The notes: generated by a model from the letters alone, not told the origin. A DNA stretch of 26,173 nt from an uncultured Bacteroidales bacterium (GCA_900549375.1 URNY01000016.1:1-26173), one strand, 5' to 3'. Shown: positions 1-7,861, counted from the first letter of the stretch. Numbers and translations: made by a program.

Positions 1-762
1 GTTGATGAGGTCGTTGACCACGGTCGGGATGTAGAACTCCGCTTTGAGCTGGTTCTGGTTCTCGGTGAGGAATTTAACGAATGCCTTTTCGGAATAGTCG
101 AAATAGTCGGGAGTGAAGCCCCACATGTTCATCGATACGTTGGCATCTTCGGGGAAGGGCACTTCCTCGCCTTCCACAACCTGAATGAGTTTCCCATCCT
201 TGCGCTCGATGCCGTGGCATTCGGTCACGCCGGTGAGGTTCCCCTCGGCGTCAACCTCGCAGAGGCCGCGGCTTACACCTCCGTTCTCGCTCAGTGTGTT
301 TTCGATGTTGAAGCCGATCATGCAATAGCAGTTCTTCTTTCCCTCTACAGAGCGGAGGAAATCGCCGAGCATACGGAAACTCTCGGCACCGTAGTAATCG
401 TCGGCATTGATCACGCCGAAGGGCTCTTTTATCACGTCCTTGCCCATAAGCACGGCGTGGTTGGTTCCCCAAGGTTTCGAGCGTTCCGGATTCGGGGTGA
501 ATCCTTCGGGAATCTTGTCGATCGACTGGAACACAACCTCGACCGGAACGTGTCCCTCATATTTGGAGATGATTTTTTCGCGGAATTCCTGCTCGAAATC
601 CTTGCGGATCACGAACACGATTTTACCGAATCCGGCGCGCAATGCGTCGTAAACGGAATAATCCATGATCGTTTCGCCCGAGGGGCCGAGGCCGTCGAGC
701 TGTTTGAGACCTCCGTAGCGGCTTCCCATACCGGCCGCGAGAATAAAAAGAGTTGGTTTCAT
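1..762 (-). CDS. NTP_transferase-like nucleotidyltransferase (3' end beyond window)
   Basis: The gene starts at the ATG complementary to 760-762 and stays open for 254 codons to the window edge, so its C-terminus is missing. The protein begins MKPTLFILAAGMGSRYGG, the glycine-rich nucleotide-binding signature (LxxAAGxGxRxGG) of the NTP_transferase superfamily, followed within a few residues by LKQL and an acidic segment. NADDYYG near residue 117 fits the conserved metal-binding Asp region. Members transfer NMP onto a sugar phosphate or related acceptor to make NDP-sugars in the cytoplasm. The acceptor cannot be told from this fragment; Bacteroidales carry a conserved group annotated only as nucleotidyltransferase. 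It lies 36 bp behind holB on the same strand with no clear promoter between them, so co-transcription is likely. Confidence 0.85.
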   Translation of the reverse strand, partial: MKPTLFILAAGMGSRYGGLKQLDGLGPSGETIMDYSVYDALRAGFGKIVFVIRKDFEQEFREKIISKYEGHVPVEVVFQSIDKIPEGFTPNPERSKPWGTNHAVLMGKDVIKEPFGVINADDYYGAESFRMLGDFLRSVEGKKNCYCMIGFNIENTLSENGGVSRGLCEVDAEGNLTGVTECHGIERKDGKLIQVVEGEEVPFPEDANVSMNMWGFTPDYFDYSEKAFVKFLTENQNQLKAEFYIPTVVNDLIN

Positions 763-798
763 AAGTAAGATATTGGTTATGTGTTTGGGTAAATACAA

Positions 799-1932
799 TC
801 AAGAAGGTTTGCGATGGAGGAGGGGTATGATTTTAAGGAAGAGAGAGAAGAGTACGAGTTTGGAATTGCCGTTGCGCTCAATGTCGCGCGAGGCGCATTC
901 GATCTCGCGGGTGAGGTCTTCCACATTTCCATGATTGATGAAAGGGGAGAAGCGGCTTGAGAAAGTCTCTTCCTCGCGTGTCATGGCCGTGAGCGCCGGC
1001 AGGCGGAGATTATATATGAAGTTCTCGCGGGCCATCATGGTCATATAGGCAAGGAAGCGGCGGAGTTTCTCACGTCCCATACCGGCGGCTTCGTCGCCGA
1101 TGCGGCGCAGAGACATCGGCTTCTTGGCAAAGGCCGTGCGCATGATTTTTTGGAAAAGGAGGTTGAACTCATCGCGCTCGCCGCTGTGGGAAGCGATTTC
1201 CACTGCCTTCGATAGGCGACCCTCGGCAAGACGGGCCACGCGCATGGCTGTCGGCGCATCGAGTTCGAAACGGCTCAGGATATAAGGGATGAGTTCCTCT
1301 TCGGCTACCGGGCGCATGTTGAAACGTTGCGTGCGCGAGGAAATGGTGGGAAGCACTTCGGCCTCATTGTCGGAGACAAGGATGAAGACGGTGCCTTCCG
1401 TAGGTTCTTCGATCACTTTCAGCAATTTGTTGGCCGCGGCGGGGTGGAGCTTCTCAGGAAGCCATATCACGAAAAACTTATATTTGGAGCTGAACGACGA
1501 ATAGGCGTCGCAACGCACGATATAATCGCTGTCTTCCGTGGTGATCAGCGGCTGGGAGTTGCCCACTTCCAGAATCTGATACCAGTGCTCGGGAATCATT
1601 TCCGGGCATTCCTGAAGCATCCTGCGCCAATGATCGATACGGTCGGCAGAAGTCAGAATTTTCTTCTCCTTGCTTTTTGCAATCGGATAGATGAAATGCA
1701 CATCGGGATGGTTCAGAGAGGCATGCTGGCGGCAAGAGGGGCAGACACCGCAGGGCTCGCCGTCGTGGCGCGAACTGCAATGGGCGTATTGCATGAAAGC
1801 CCGCGCCAGATTCATCTTGCCTATCCCCGCAGGGCCGCAAAGCATGATGGCGTGGGGTATGCGGTCGCTGTCGACCAATTCTTTCAATGCATCTTTTACC
1901 TTTCTGTTACCTGGGTTTTCGCTGAAATTCAT
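799..1932 (-). CDS. holB: DNA polymerase III subunit delta' (clamp-loader ATPase-like subunit)
   Basis: This is the delta' subunit of the replicative clamp loader, which helps load the sliding clamp at primer termini. Visible features are a P-loop GPAGIGK, a zinc module CX8CX2CX2C just after it, the segment PEKLHPAAANKLLKVIEEP that replaces Walker B in delta' proteins, and the sensor SSRTQRF. The C-terminal third is the less conserved collar domain. The frame stays open up to 1977, but that longer start would overlap the likely -7 box at 1975-1982. The ATG at 1932 (MNFSENPGN) or 1941 (MRGMNF) is therefore preferred, giving about 377-380 residues, normal for the family. It is divergent from the AddB-like gene and probably heads an operon with the nucleotidyltransferase. 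Confidence 0.9.
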   Translation of the reverse strand: MNFSENPGNRKVKDALKELVDSDRIPHAIMLCGPAGIGKMNLARAFMQYAHCSSRHDGEPCGVCPSCRQHASLNHPDVHFIYPIAKSKEKKILTSADRIDHWRRMLQECPEMIPEHWYQILEVGNSQPLITTEDSDYIVRCDAYSSFSSKYKFFVIWLPEKLHPAAANKLLKVIEEPTEGTVFILVSDNEAEVLPTISSRTQRFNMRPVAEEELIPYILSRFELDAPTAMRVARLAEGRLSKAVEIASHSGERDEFNLLFQKIMRTAFAKKPMSLRRIGDEAAGMGREKLRRFLAYMTMMARENFIYNLRLPALTAMTREEETFSSRFSPFINHGNVEDLTREIECASRDIERNGNSKLVLFSLFLKIIPLLHRKPS

Positions 1933-1974
1933 CCCTCTCATAATAGTCCGGAAACTCTGGTCCGGCCGTTTCCA

Positions 1975-1982
1975 CAAAATTA
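1975..1982 (-). promoter_or_regulatory. Putative -7 box of the holB promoter
   Basis: The minus strand reads TAATTTTG, a full match to the Bacteroidetes -7 consensus TAnnTTTG. No convincing -33 TTTG lies 19-21 nt upstream. A start of transcription near 1970 gives a leader of about 30-38 nt to the ATGs at 1941/1932. Confidence 0.45.
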
Positions 1983-2006
1983 ATAAAAAGTTTCAATAAA
2001 TATCGT

Positions 2007-2014
2007 TAAATTTG
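2007..2014 (+). promoter_or_regulatory. Putative -7 box of the addB-like gene
   Basis: TAAATTTG matches TAnnTTTG. It sits 24 bp from the holB -7 box on the opposite strand, so the two divergent promoters would overlap. No clear -33 element is seen. Transcription would start near 2020, upstream of the inverted repeat at 2033-2056. Confidence 0.45.
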
Positions 2015-2032
2015 CAAGTAAGTCGCAAAGAA

Positions 2033-2056
2033 GAAGTTTAAACTGGTTTAAACTTC
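2033..2056 (+). repeat. Perfect 11-bp inverted repeat in the addB-like leader
   Basis: The left arm 2033-2043 (GAAGTTTAAAC) and right arm 2046-2056 are exact reverse complements separated by 2 nt (TG). The short centre and the position 20-40 nt after the probable transcription start, 30 nt before the ATG at 2086, suggest an operator for a dimeric regulator. An mRNA hairpin that hides the start region is also possible. There is no T-run after it, so it is not a normal terminator. Confidence 0.55.
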
Positions 2057-2085
2057 CTCAAAGTTTCAGAATCAATCGGTTTTTT

Positions 2086-5000
2086 ATGTCGGATAAAGCA
2101 TCTGCCAACGTCGGCGCATGCGAGGGTTTCCTCGAGTCGGTGGCCCGCGCCTATCTCGAGAATTTCGACGATCTGTCGGAATTCTGTTTCGTATTTCCCA
2201 ACAAACGAAGCGGCACGTTCTTTCTCCGCGCCCTTTCCCGGCTGATGGACCGGCACGTGCTTATAGCTCCCGATGTGAAATCTATCAGCGACTTCACCGA
2301 ATATCTTTCCGGCCGCACAGCCGCCACGCGCATCGACCTTCTTTTCCGCCTTTACGGCATCTATCGAAAGATGAATGGAGGAGCGAAAGAAGCGTCCGCC
2401 TCCGGGGATGATTCCGACCTTCTTGATTTCGATGCCTTTCGTGGCTGGGGCGAGATACTTCTTGCCGATTTCAGTGAAGTCGACCAGTATGATGTGGATG
2501 CCGACCGCCTTTTTGTCAACGTCAGCGATTTCCGCGAGATATCCTCCAACTTTCTGACAGAGGAGCAGACCGCCATCCTTGAGAAATATTTCGGTTATAC
2601 TCCCTCGCGGCGTGATGTGGAAAGCTTCTGGAAGAATCTCGTTCCCCCCGAAGGACTCTCGGATATCAAGAGCCGGTTCATGTATCTCTGGCAGATGATG
2701 GGTCCGCTCTATCATGCGCTCAACGATCAGCTCGCAGAGGCCGGTCTCGCCACGCCGGGAGGCATCTACCGTCTTGCCGCGCGTCGTGTAGAGGAATTTG
2801 GCGCGGAGATTTTTCCATGGAAGAAAGTTGTGTTTGTCGGCTTCAACGCCCTCTCCACCACAGAGGCTCTCCTTTTCGAACAGACGCGCAAGGCCGCGGG
2901 CTATCGCGAAAAGGAGAAAGATAGCTTCGCCGATTTTTTCTGGGATGGCACCGGGCCGGTGCTGGAGTCGTCAGAGAGCGATGCCGCATCTTTTCTGCGC
3001 CTTAACCGTCGCAATTTCCCCTCGCCCGACTGGGCGCAGCCATATATGGAGATGTCGCGGCGCGATTCGATGCCGCCGGATATCCGGGTGGTGGCTTCTC
3101 CGTCCAATTCCGCCCAGGCCAAACTCGCATCGGCCCGCGTGGCGGAGATTCTTGATTCTATAGGCGATGAGAATATGCAGGATGCCAAAGTAGCCGTTGT
3201 GCTCCCCGATGAGAATCTTTTGCTCCCCTTGCTCTATTCCCTTCCGGAGAGGCTCGGGGCCGTGAATCTTACAATGGGCTATTCGCTGCGGCTCACTTCC
3301 GTGGCCTCGTTTCTGCATCATCTGCGGCGGCTTCATGCCCGCGAACGCCGTTCCGGCGGCAAACCGGCATTCTATCATGAGGATTTGCGTATGCTCATGT
3401 CGCATCCTTTCGCCCATGCCCTTTTCGGCAGCAAGGGAATCTCCGCTCTAAATGCCTATATGACGCTTCATCACCGGCTGGCAGTGACACTTCCCGAAAT
3501 TTCGGAAGTCTTTTCCGACAGTCGTCCTGCCGGCGGTGTGGCTGTAGAAGATATCCTATATTATGATCCTGTAACATTCGGCGAGGGAACACAGGGCGGA
3601 ATAACATATATCGACAATGTGCTGGCCGCGGCCGATACCGCCCTTGCCGGCCGTAATTCGGGAGTGGTCAAATCTCGGATCGACCGCTCGCATATCGCCC
3701 TCTATCGCGATGCGCTTCGCCGGCTCGAGCGCTCGGCATCGGAGCATTCGGTGGAGATGAGTCTGGCGGGAGTCTTCTATATGGTGGATAAGCTTCTTGC
3801 CGGAGAACATGTCACGTTCGAGGGAGAACCGCTCGAAGGTCTGCAGGTGATGGGCCTTCTCGAAACGCGCGCCATCGATTTCGAACACCTTGTGATTCCC
3901 TCGATGAACGACCGCATAATGCCCCGCAAGTCGCGCCATGCCACCTTTATCCCCGATGCGCTCCGGCGCGGCTACGGCCTCCCCTATGCAAACTATCAGG
4001 AGGGCCTCTTCTCCTATTATTTCTACCGCATGATCTCGCGGGCTAAAAGCGTGACGCTTATCTATGACGCGCGCAGCGGCGAGGGCATGCGCTCCGGCGG
4101 CGAATCGCGCTATCTGATGCAGCTCCGCTATCTCCACGCCCGCGGAAAAATCCGATTCGAAAACCATCGTTTCATGCTGTCAGAGCCGGAAGGCGAGGCA
4201 AAGCCTGTAGAGAAGTCGCCGGAAGTGATGCGCAAGATAGAAGCATTTGCCGAAAATGGGTCGAAGCGCAATTTCTCCGCCTCGGCTTTGCGGAAATATG
4301 GAGAATGTCAGGTGAAATTCTTCTTCGAAGTAATCGAGAACCTCCGCACCGACGATACCCCCGATGATTTCATCGACCCGATCACTCAGGGCAACATCAT
4401 ACATGATACGATGCTGAGGCTCTATTTCCCGGAGAAATTGCGACGCAAGTATCTTCCTGAGCGGATTGTGATGAAGCCGGAGACGTTCGATGCCTTGCTC
4501 GCCGACCGAGAGCGGATTGCGCGCGAAGTGGTGAGAGCGGTCAATAAACAGCATTTCAAACGGCCCAAAGAGGAGGAGGATACGCCTCTGGAAGGATCGG
4601 CGCGCATGGTGGCGTCGCATCTGGAGCGTCAGGTGAGGGAGATAATAGCCTACGACCGCACGCTTGCGCCCCTCCATCTCGCCGGCGGGGAGATGGAAGG
4701 ACTGGTGCGCTGGGAATATGAACCGGGAAAAGCGGTGAACGTGAAATATGCCATCGACCGCCTTGATATTCTCAATCCCGGGGGCAATGATTCGGTGGCA
4801 ACCGGTGCTGCGAATGGAGGAATCTGGCGCATTGTCGACTATAAGACCGGCGCCTCGCTTGTGGAAGGCGAGGGTATGGAAAGTGTTTTTAACGGCGATC
4901 CGAAGGCGAAAAATATTTTCCAGCTTCTGCTATATGCCAATGTGATGAACCGCGACCTGGGTCTCGATGAGGATGTGCGCGTGGCGATATACGAGGTCAA

Positions 5001-5205
5001 CCGTCTTCGACGAGAAGGGGAGAGGCTGCCGGTGATCGACGGTACGCGCCTTACCGGCCACAAGGCCGTCAACGACCGATTCCTCGCCGGCGTCAACTCC
5101 ATGATAGCCGATATCTTCAACGCTGCCAAACCCTTCGAACCCACCTCCGATCCCGACCACTGCACCTACTGTAAGCTCCAGGACCTCTGCGGCAAGGGTA
5201 ATTGA
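2086..5205 (+). CDS. AddB-like PD-(D/E)XK nuclease (recombinational repair)
   Basis: A 1039-residue protein resembling AddB, the subunit with an inactive helicase fold and an active nuclease that works with AddA to process double-strand ends for RecA. The N-terminus carries FPNKRSG (37-43), in place of the usual P-loop region. The C-terminal nuclease shows AIDRLD (D891, D894) and VDYKTG (D918, K920), the PD-(D/E)XK core. Four cysteines, C741, C1026, C1029 and C1035 (C...CX2CX5C), match the AddB iron-sulfur staple around the nuclease. Bacteroidetes usually keep an AddA-type UvrD helicase gene next to it (recalled); none is in this window, where the next gene is an Abi-family gene 29 bp downstream. 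Family assignment is strong; the exact name (AddB or a Bacteroidetes-specific relative) is less sure. Confidence 0.85.
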   Translation: MSDKASANVGACEGFLESVARAYLENFDDLSEFCFVFPNKRSGTFFLRALSRLMDRHVLIAPDVKSISDFTEYLSGRTAATRIDLLFRLYGIYRKMNGGAKEASASGDDSDLLDFDAFRGWGEILLADFSEVDQYDVDADRLFVNVSDFREISSNFLTEEQTAILEKYFGYTPSRRDVESFWKNLVPPEGLSDIKSRFMYLWQMMGPLYHALNDQLAEAGLATPGGIYRLAARRVEEFGAEIFPWKKVVFVGFNALSTTEALLFEQTRKAAGYREKEKDSFADFFWDGTGPVLESSESDAASFLRLNRRNFPSPDWAQPYMEMSRRDSMPPDIRVVASPSNSAQAKLASARVAEILDSIGDENMQDAKVAVVLPDENLLLPLLYSLPERLGAVNLTMGYSLRLTSVASFLHHLRRLHARERRSGGKPAFYHEDLRMLMSHPFAHALFGSKGISALNAYMTLHHRLAVTLPEISEVFSDSRPAGGVAVEDILYYDPVTFGEGTQGGITYIDNVLAAADTALAGRNSGVVKSRIDRSHIALYRDALRRLERSASEHSVEMSLAGVFYMVDKLLAGEHVTFEGEPLEGLQVMGLLETRAIDFEHLVIPSMNDRIMPRKSRHATFIPDALRRGYGLPYANYQEGLFSYYFYRMISRAKSVTLIYDARSGEGMRSGGESRYLMQLRYLHARGKIRFENHRFMLSEPEGEAKPVEKSPEVMRKIEAFAENGSKRNFSASALRKYGECQVKFFFEVIENLRTDDTPDDFIDPITQGNIIHDTMLRLYFPEKLRRKYLPERIVMKPETFDALLADRERIAREVVRAVNKQHFKRPKEEEDTPLEGSARMVASHLERQVREIIAYDRTLAPLHLAGGEMEGLVRWEYEPGKAVNVKYAIDRLDILNPGGNDSVATGAANGGIWRIVDYKTGASLVEGEGMESVFNGDPKAKNIFQLLLYANVMNRDLGLDEDVRVAIYEVNRLRREGERLPVIDGTRLTGHKAVNDRFLAGVNSMIADIFNAAKPFEPTSDPDHCTYCKLQDLCGKGN

Positions 5206-5234
5206 TAATTTTAACGACTAATTCTTGAACGCCT

Positions 5235-6137
5235 ATGGGTCGTAAAGCCTTTAAATTAGAAGAACAGATCCGCCTACTGAAAAGTAGGGGGCTAATTATT
5301 AATAATGTCGAGAAATCAAAAGAGGTGCTTCTTGATGTTGGTTATTACAGGTTGGGCTTTTATTGGTTTCCTTTTGAAAAGACTTATCCTAAGCTCGAAA
5401 ACAGATCTCATGAATTTAAAGAGAACTCAAGTTTTGATGATGCTGTAAAATTATATTATTTCGATTTCAATCTTAGGAATATTCTTCATAAGGTATTAAG
5501 TCGTATAGAAATAGCTGTGAGAACTTATATGACTTATTCCGTTTCCAATGTATATGATTGTCATCCTACGTGGTTTGCGGATCCCGCTATTGTGTCAAAA
5601 GGCTATGTTAAGACCTTTCCGATAAAAGTATATAATGATACATTTAAACGTATCCCGGAAATTGCCCGCCATCATCGCAAATATCTTAATGATGTCTATG
5701 CTCCGGCTTGGAAGACGATAGAGAATATGACAATGGGTGCAATGCTTGCCCTATATAAGGCAATTCTCGACAAAAAATTGAAAATAGATATTTCAAAACA
5801 TTTCGGAATTAACTTTCCGGAAGTATTTGAAAACTATATGGAACTACTTCGCAATCTGCGGAACACATGTGCCCATGGGAGAGTTCTGTATGATTTCAGA
5901 CCTGAACATTCAATAAGAAAAGGCCCTGCATTGATGAGTGGAGTAGGTCGAAATCAGAACTTAAATGGGGCGATACATATAGTTCTATATCTGATAAAAC
6001 AGATCTCTGTAAATCGATATAATGAATATAAAACTGAGATAGAGGATTTAATTGAAAAATATGGGGCATTCCCGGCGGTGCGTGGAATTCTGGAGGAAGT
6101 GAGCGGCTTGCGATTATCTCAACTTTTTGCTCGATAA
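5235..6137 (+). CDS. Abi_2-family (AbiD/AbiF-like) HEPN protein, putative abortive-infection RNase
   Basis: A 300-residue protein with the Abi_2 pattern: an N-terminal segment KLEEQIRLLKSRGL, then GYYRLGFYW (36-44), FDFNLRNILHKVLSRIE (76-92) and LRNLRNTCAHGR (205-216). The last contains R209-x4-H214, the RX4-6H catalytic signature of HEPN ribonucleases. Family members stop phage growth by arresting or killing the host, presumably by cutting RNA. Base composition is clearly AT-richer than the neighbours, which suggests acquisition by transfer. The gene lies 29 bp after the AddB-like gene with no good promoter between, so it may be read through from it. A compact, separately promoted RNA gene follows directly (6175-6268) and could be its partner or antitoxin. 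Function in defence is inferred from the family. Confidence 0.85.
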   Translation: MGRKAFKLEEQIRLLKSRGLIINNVEKSKEVLLDVGYYRLGFYWFPFEKTYPKLENRSHEFKENSSFDDAVKLYYFDFNLRNILHKVLSRIEIAVRTYMTYSVSNVYDCHPTWFADPAIVSKGYVKTFPIKVYNDTFKRIPEIARHHRKYLNDVYAPAWKTIENMTMGAMLALYKAILDKKLKIDISKHFGINFPEVFENYMELLRNLRNTCAHGRVLYDFRPEHSIRKGPALMSGVGRNQNLNGAIHIVLYLIKQISVNRYNEYKTEIEDLIEKYGAFPAVRGILEEVSGLRLSQLFAR

Positions 6138-6138
6138 T

Positions 6139-6169
6139 TTTGTTGGTTTAGAAAGAATTATTATTTTTG
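6139..6169 (+). promoter_or_regulatory. Consensus Bacteroidetes promoter for the small RNA behind the Abi gene
   Basis: TTTG at 6139-6142, a 19-nt spacer, then TATTTTTG at 6162-6169: both elements match the Bacteroidetes sigma-ABfr consensus (TTTG - N19-21 - TAnnTTTG). It begins two bases after the Abi stop codon. Transcription should start near 6175. Confidence 0.7.
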
Positions 6170-6174
6170 TGTCG

Positions 6175-6268
6175 AAATAGTGCCGGTATTGACTTTAGGC
6201 TCAATGCCAACACTCTAAAAGGTAAAAAGAGGTCGCGCATTTTTGCTGCGCGACCTCGCCTTTTATTT
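6175..6268 (+). ncRNA. Putative free-standing structured small RNA, ~90 nt
   Basis: The segment between the promoter at 6139-6169 and the terminator at 6229-6268 has no credible reading frame but folds well. The first hairpin pairs 6179-6182 with 6211-6214 (4 bp) and 6185-6192 with 6201-6208 (8 bp, one G-T), separated by a CC/AA internal loop, with loop CTTTAGGC at 6193-6200. A single-stranded A-rich linker (about 6216-6228) leads to the terminator hairpin. The L25 gene has its own promoter after the terminator, so this transcript is not needed as the L25 leader. Its place right behind a HEPN toxin-like gene suggests an RNA antitoxin or guide-like partner. A long attenuated leader or an unrelated sRNA remain possible. 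Confidence 0.5.
6229..6268 (+). terminator. Rho-independent terminator (Abi gene and small RNA)
   Basis: An 11-bp stem pairs 6229-6239 with 6247-6257 around a 7-nt loop and is followed by CGCC and a T-rich run (6261-6268). The 5' side is A-rich, so it may also act on the other strand. Confidence 0.85.
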
Positions 6269-6297
6269 TGTTATGTCGTGGAAAAATGTTAACTTTG
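6267..6297 (+). promoter_or_regulatory. Consensus promoter of the L25 gene
   Basis: TTTG at 6267-6270, 19-nt spacer, TAACTTTG at 6290-6297. It overlaps the tail of the preceding terminator. Transcription from about 6303 would give a ~110-nt leader holding two small adjacent hairpins: 6337-6341 with 6347-6351, and 6352-6356 with 6373-6377 (inner 6362-6364 with 6370-6372). Confidence 0.7.
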
Positions 6298-6412
6298 CGG
6301 CGCTTTTGAGCAAAAACGTGTGATGGGAAATTTGCAGGCTCCGTGAGAGCCGCTCCCCGAAGGCGATATGCCGGAGCAGACTTATTTTGAGTAACACAAA
6401 CAAAGAAAGAAA

Positions 6413-7066
6413 ATGAAAGTATTCGAACTGAATGCAGATCCCCGCGTAGAGCTGGGCAAGAAATCGGTGAAGGCACTCCGCAAGGAGGGCAAGATTCCCG
6501 CAGTGATCAATGGCGGAGCAGTTGTAGAGCTCCCCTACAAAGAGGCTCTTCAGCCGGGCGAGAAGCTCGTGGAACTCGATGAGAAACGCGGTATCCTCAC
6601 AACCGACATCACCGTCAGCAACGAGGATGTGCGCAAGCTTATCTACACCCCCGACATCTTCGAGGTAGATATCAAGCTCAACGGAAAAGTAAGAAAGACA
6701 GTGATGAAGGATCTTCAGTTCCAGCCTGTCAAAGACACCGTTCTTCACATCGATTTCCTTGAGGTTTATCCCGACAAGCCTATCGTGATGGAAGTTCCCG
6801 TGCAGATCGTAGGTCACGCCGAGGGTGTGAAAGCCGGTGGTAAGCTCACCGTGTCGATGCGCAAACTCAAAGTTAAAGCGCCCTATACCGACATCCCCGA
6901 GCGTCTCACAATCAACGTCGACACTCTTGGCCTCGGCAAATCGCTGGCCGTAGGCGACCTCCACTTCGAGGGCCTCGAGCTGATGAACGCCAAGAACGCA
7001 GTTGTCTGCGCCGTTCAGCTTACGCGTGCCGCCCGTGGCGCCGCCGCCAAAGCCGCCGAAGCATAA
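6413..7066 (+). CDS. rplY: 50S ribosomal protein L25 / Ctc family
   Basis: A 217-residue protein that binds the E-loop of 5S rRNA in the large ribosomal subunit. It begins MKVFELNADPRVELGKKSVK and continues with LRKEGKIPAVINGG, the typical L25 N-terminal barrel. It then has the C-terminal TL5/Ctc domain (from about residue 95), with HIDFLEVYPDKPIVMEVPVQ, and an Ala-rich tail. The two-domain length is normal for the Ctc type and longer than the short gamma-proteobacterial L25. It has its own promoter (6267-6297), a leader with two small hairpins, and a strong terminator after it, so it is probably transcribed alone. The peptidyl-tRNA hydrolase gene follows on the same strand, a pairing often seen in the phylum. 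Confidence 0.95.
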   Translation: MKVFELNADPRVELGKKSVKALRKEGKIPAVINGGAVVELPYKEALQPGEKLVELDEKRGILTTDITVSNEDVRKLIYTPDIFEVDIKLNGKVRKTVMKDLQFQPVKDTVLHIDFLEVYPDKPIVMEVPVQIVGHAEGVKAGGKLTVSMRKLKVKAPYTDIPERLTINVDTLGLGKSLAVGDLHFEGLELMNAKNAVVCAVQLTRAARGAAAKAAEA

Positions 7067-7096
7067 TAACGCACTCGGCATATACCGAATCTATAG

Positions 7097-7136
7097 CGGT
7101 GTGTCAAAATCATGTTTTGACACACCGTTTATTATT
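7097..7136 (+). terminator. Rho-independent terminator after the L25 gene
   Basis: A perfect 13-bp stem (7097-7109 with 7115-7127, loop TCATG) is followed by TTTATTATT. Confidence 0.9.
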
Positions 7137-7168
7137 CAACCTGTTTAGATATAGGGTATTAAATCAGT

Positions 7169-7804
7169 TTGGATATGGGATTTTTTACAAGGCTTTTCCG
7201 TCGCGACAAATCTGCATCCGAAAAGCATGAAGATGAGAATATGAAGAAATATCTGATAGCCTGTCTGGGCAATATCGGCTCCGAATATGTCGGGACACGC
7301 CATAACGCAGGATTCATGACCGGCGATTATATCGCCGAAGAGGCCGGAGTCGCATTCCAGTCGTGCCGCTATGGCGACATGGCGCGCGTGCGCGTCAAGA
7401 ATTGCGAGCTGCTTCTGCTGAAACCCTCCACGTTCATGAACCTCAGCGGGGTGGCCGTAAGATACTGGATGAACAAAGAGAAACTGCCGTTGGAGAATCT
7501 TCTGGTGGTGGTCGACGACCTTGCCATTCCCTTCGGGACGCTGAGGCTGCGCAAACAAGGTTCCGATGCCGGACATAACGGGCTGAAGAACATAGCCTCC
7601 GAGCTTGGCATTCAGAACTACGCCCGGCTGCGTTTCGGTGTCGGCAACGGCTTCCCGCGCGGCGGCCAGATCGACTACGTCCTCGGCCGCTTCCCCGCCG
7701 AAGAGATGGCGCAGATGCCCGAGGTCCTCAAGAAAGCATCGGAGGCCGTAAAGGCCTACTGCCTCTCCGGCCCCGACTTCGCCATGACCCACTTCAACCA
7801 CTAA
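7169..7804 (+). CDS. pth: Peptidyl-tRNA hydrolase
   Basis: This enzyme cleaves peptidyl-tRNA released from stalled ribosomes and recycles the tRNA. From M25 onward the sequence is a canonical bacterial Pth: MKKYLIACLGNIGSEY (substrate-binding Asn), TRHNAGF (catalytic His), LLKPSTFMNLSG, VVVDDLAIPFG (catalytic-site Asp), GHNGLKN and RLRFGVG. The open frame from the ATG at 7169 adds a 24-residue amphipathic, basic extension (GFFTRLFRRDK). The usual start would be the ATG at 7241, giving 187 residues. The extension leaves only about 30 nt after the L25 terminator for a promoter and leader, and no TAnnTTTG box is seen there, so the 7241 start is a serious alternative. Confidence 0.93.
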   Translation: MDMGFFTRLFRRDKSASEKHEDENMKKYLIACLGNIGSEYVGTRHNAGFMTGDYIAEEAGVAFQSCRYGDMARVRVKNCELLLLKPSTFMNLSGVAVRYWMNKEKLPLENLLVVVDDLAIPFGTLRLRKQGSDAGHNGLKNIASELGIQNYARLRFGVGNGFPRGGQIDYVLGRFPAEEMAQMPEVLKKASEAVKAYCLSGPDFAMTHFNH

Positions 7805-7829
7805 ATGCGATTGGCCAGGGCTGCCGTCA

Positions 7830-7861
7830 TTTGCATTTGTGGATTAAAAACGTTATTTTTG
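7830..7861 (+). promoter_or_regulatory. Consensus promoter of the AAA-ATPase/nuclease-like gene
   Basis: TTTG at 7830-7833, 20-nt spacer, TATTTTTG at 7854-7861. Transcription should start at about 7866-7868, after the first possible ATG (7865), so translation most likely begins at the ATG at 7892 with a ~25-nt leader. Confidence 0.65.

Noticed and set aside
214..768. Plus-strand 184-codon open frame
   Set aside because: It is the shadow of the minus-strand nucleotidyltransferase, which has clear family motifs.
5206..5213. TAATTTTA as a promoter for the Abi gene
   Set aside because: It misses the final G of TAnnTTTG and no -33 element is present in the GC-rich sequence before it.
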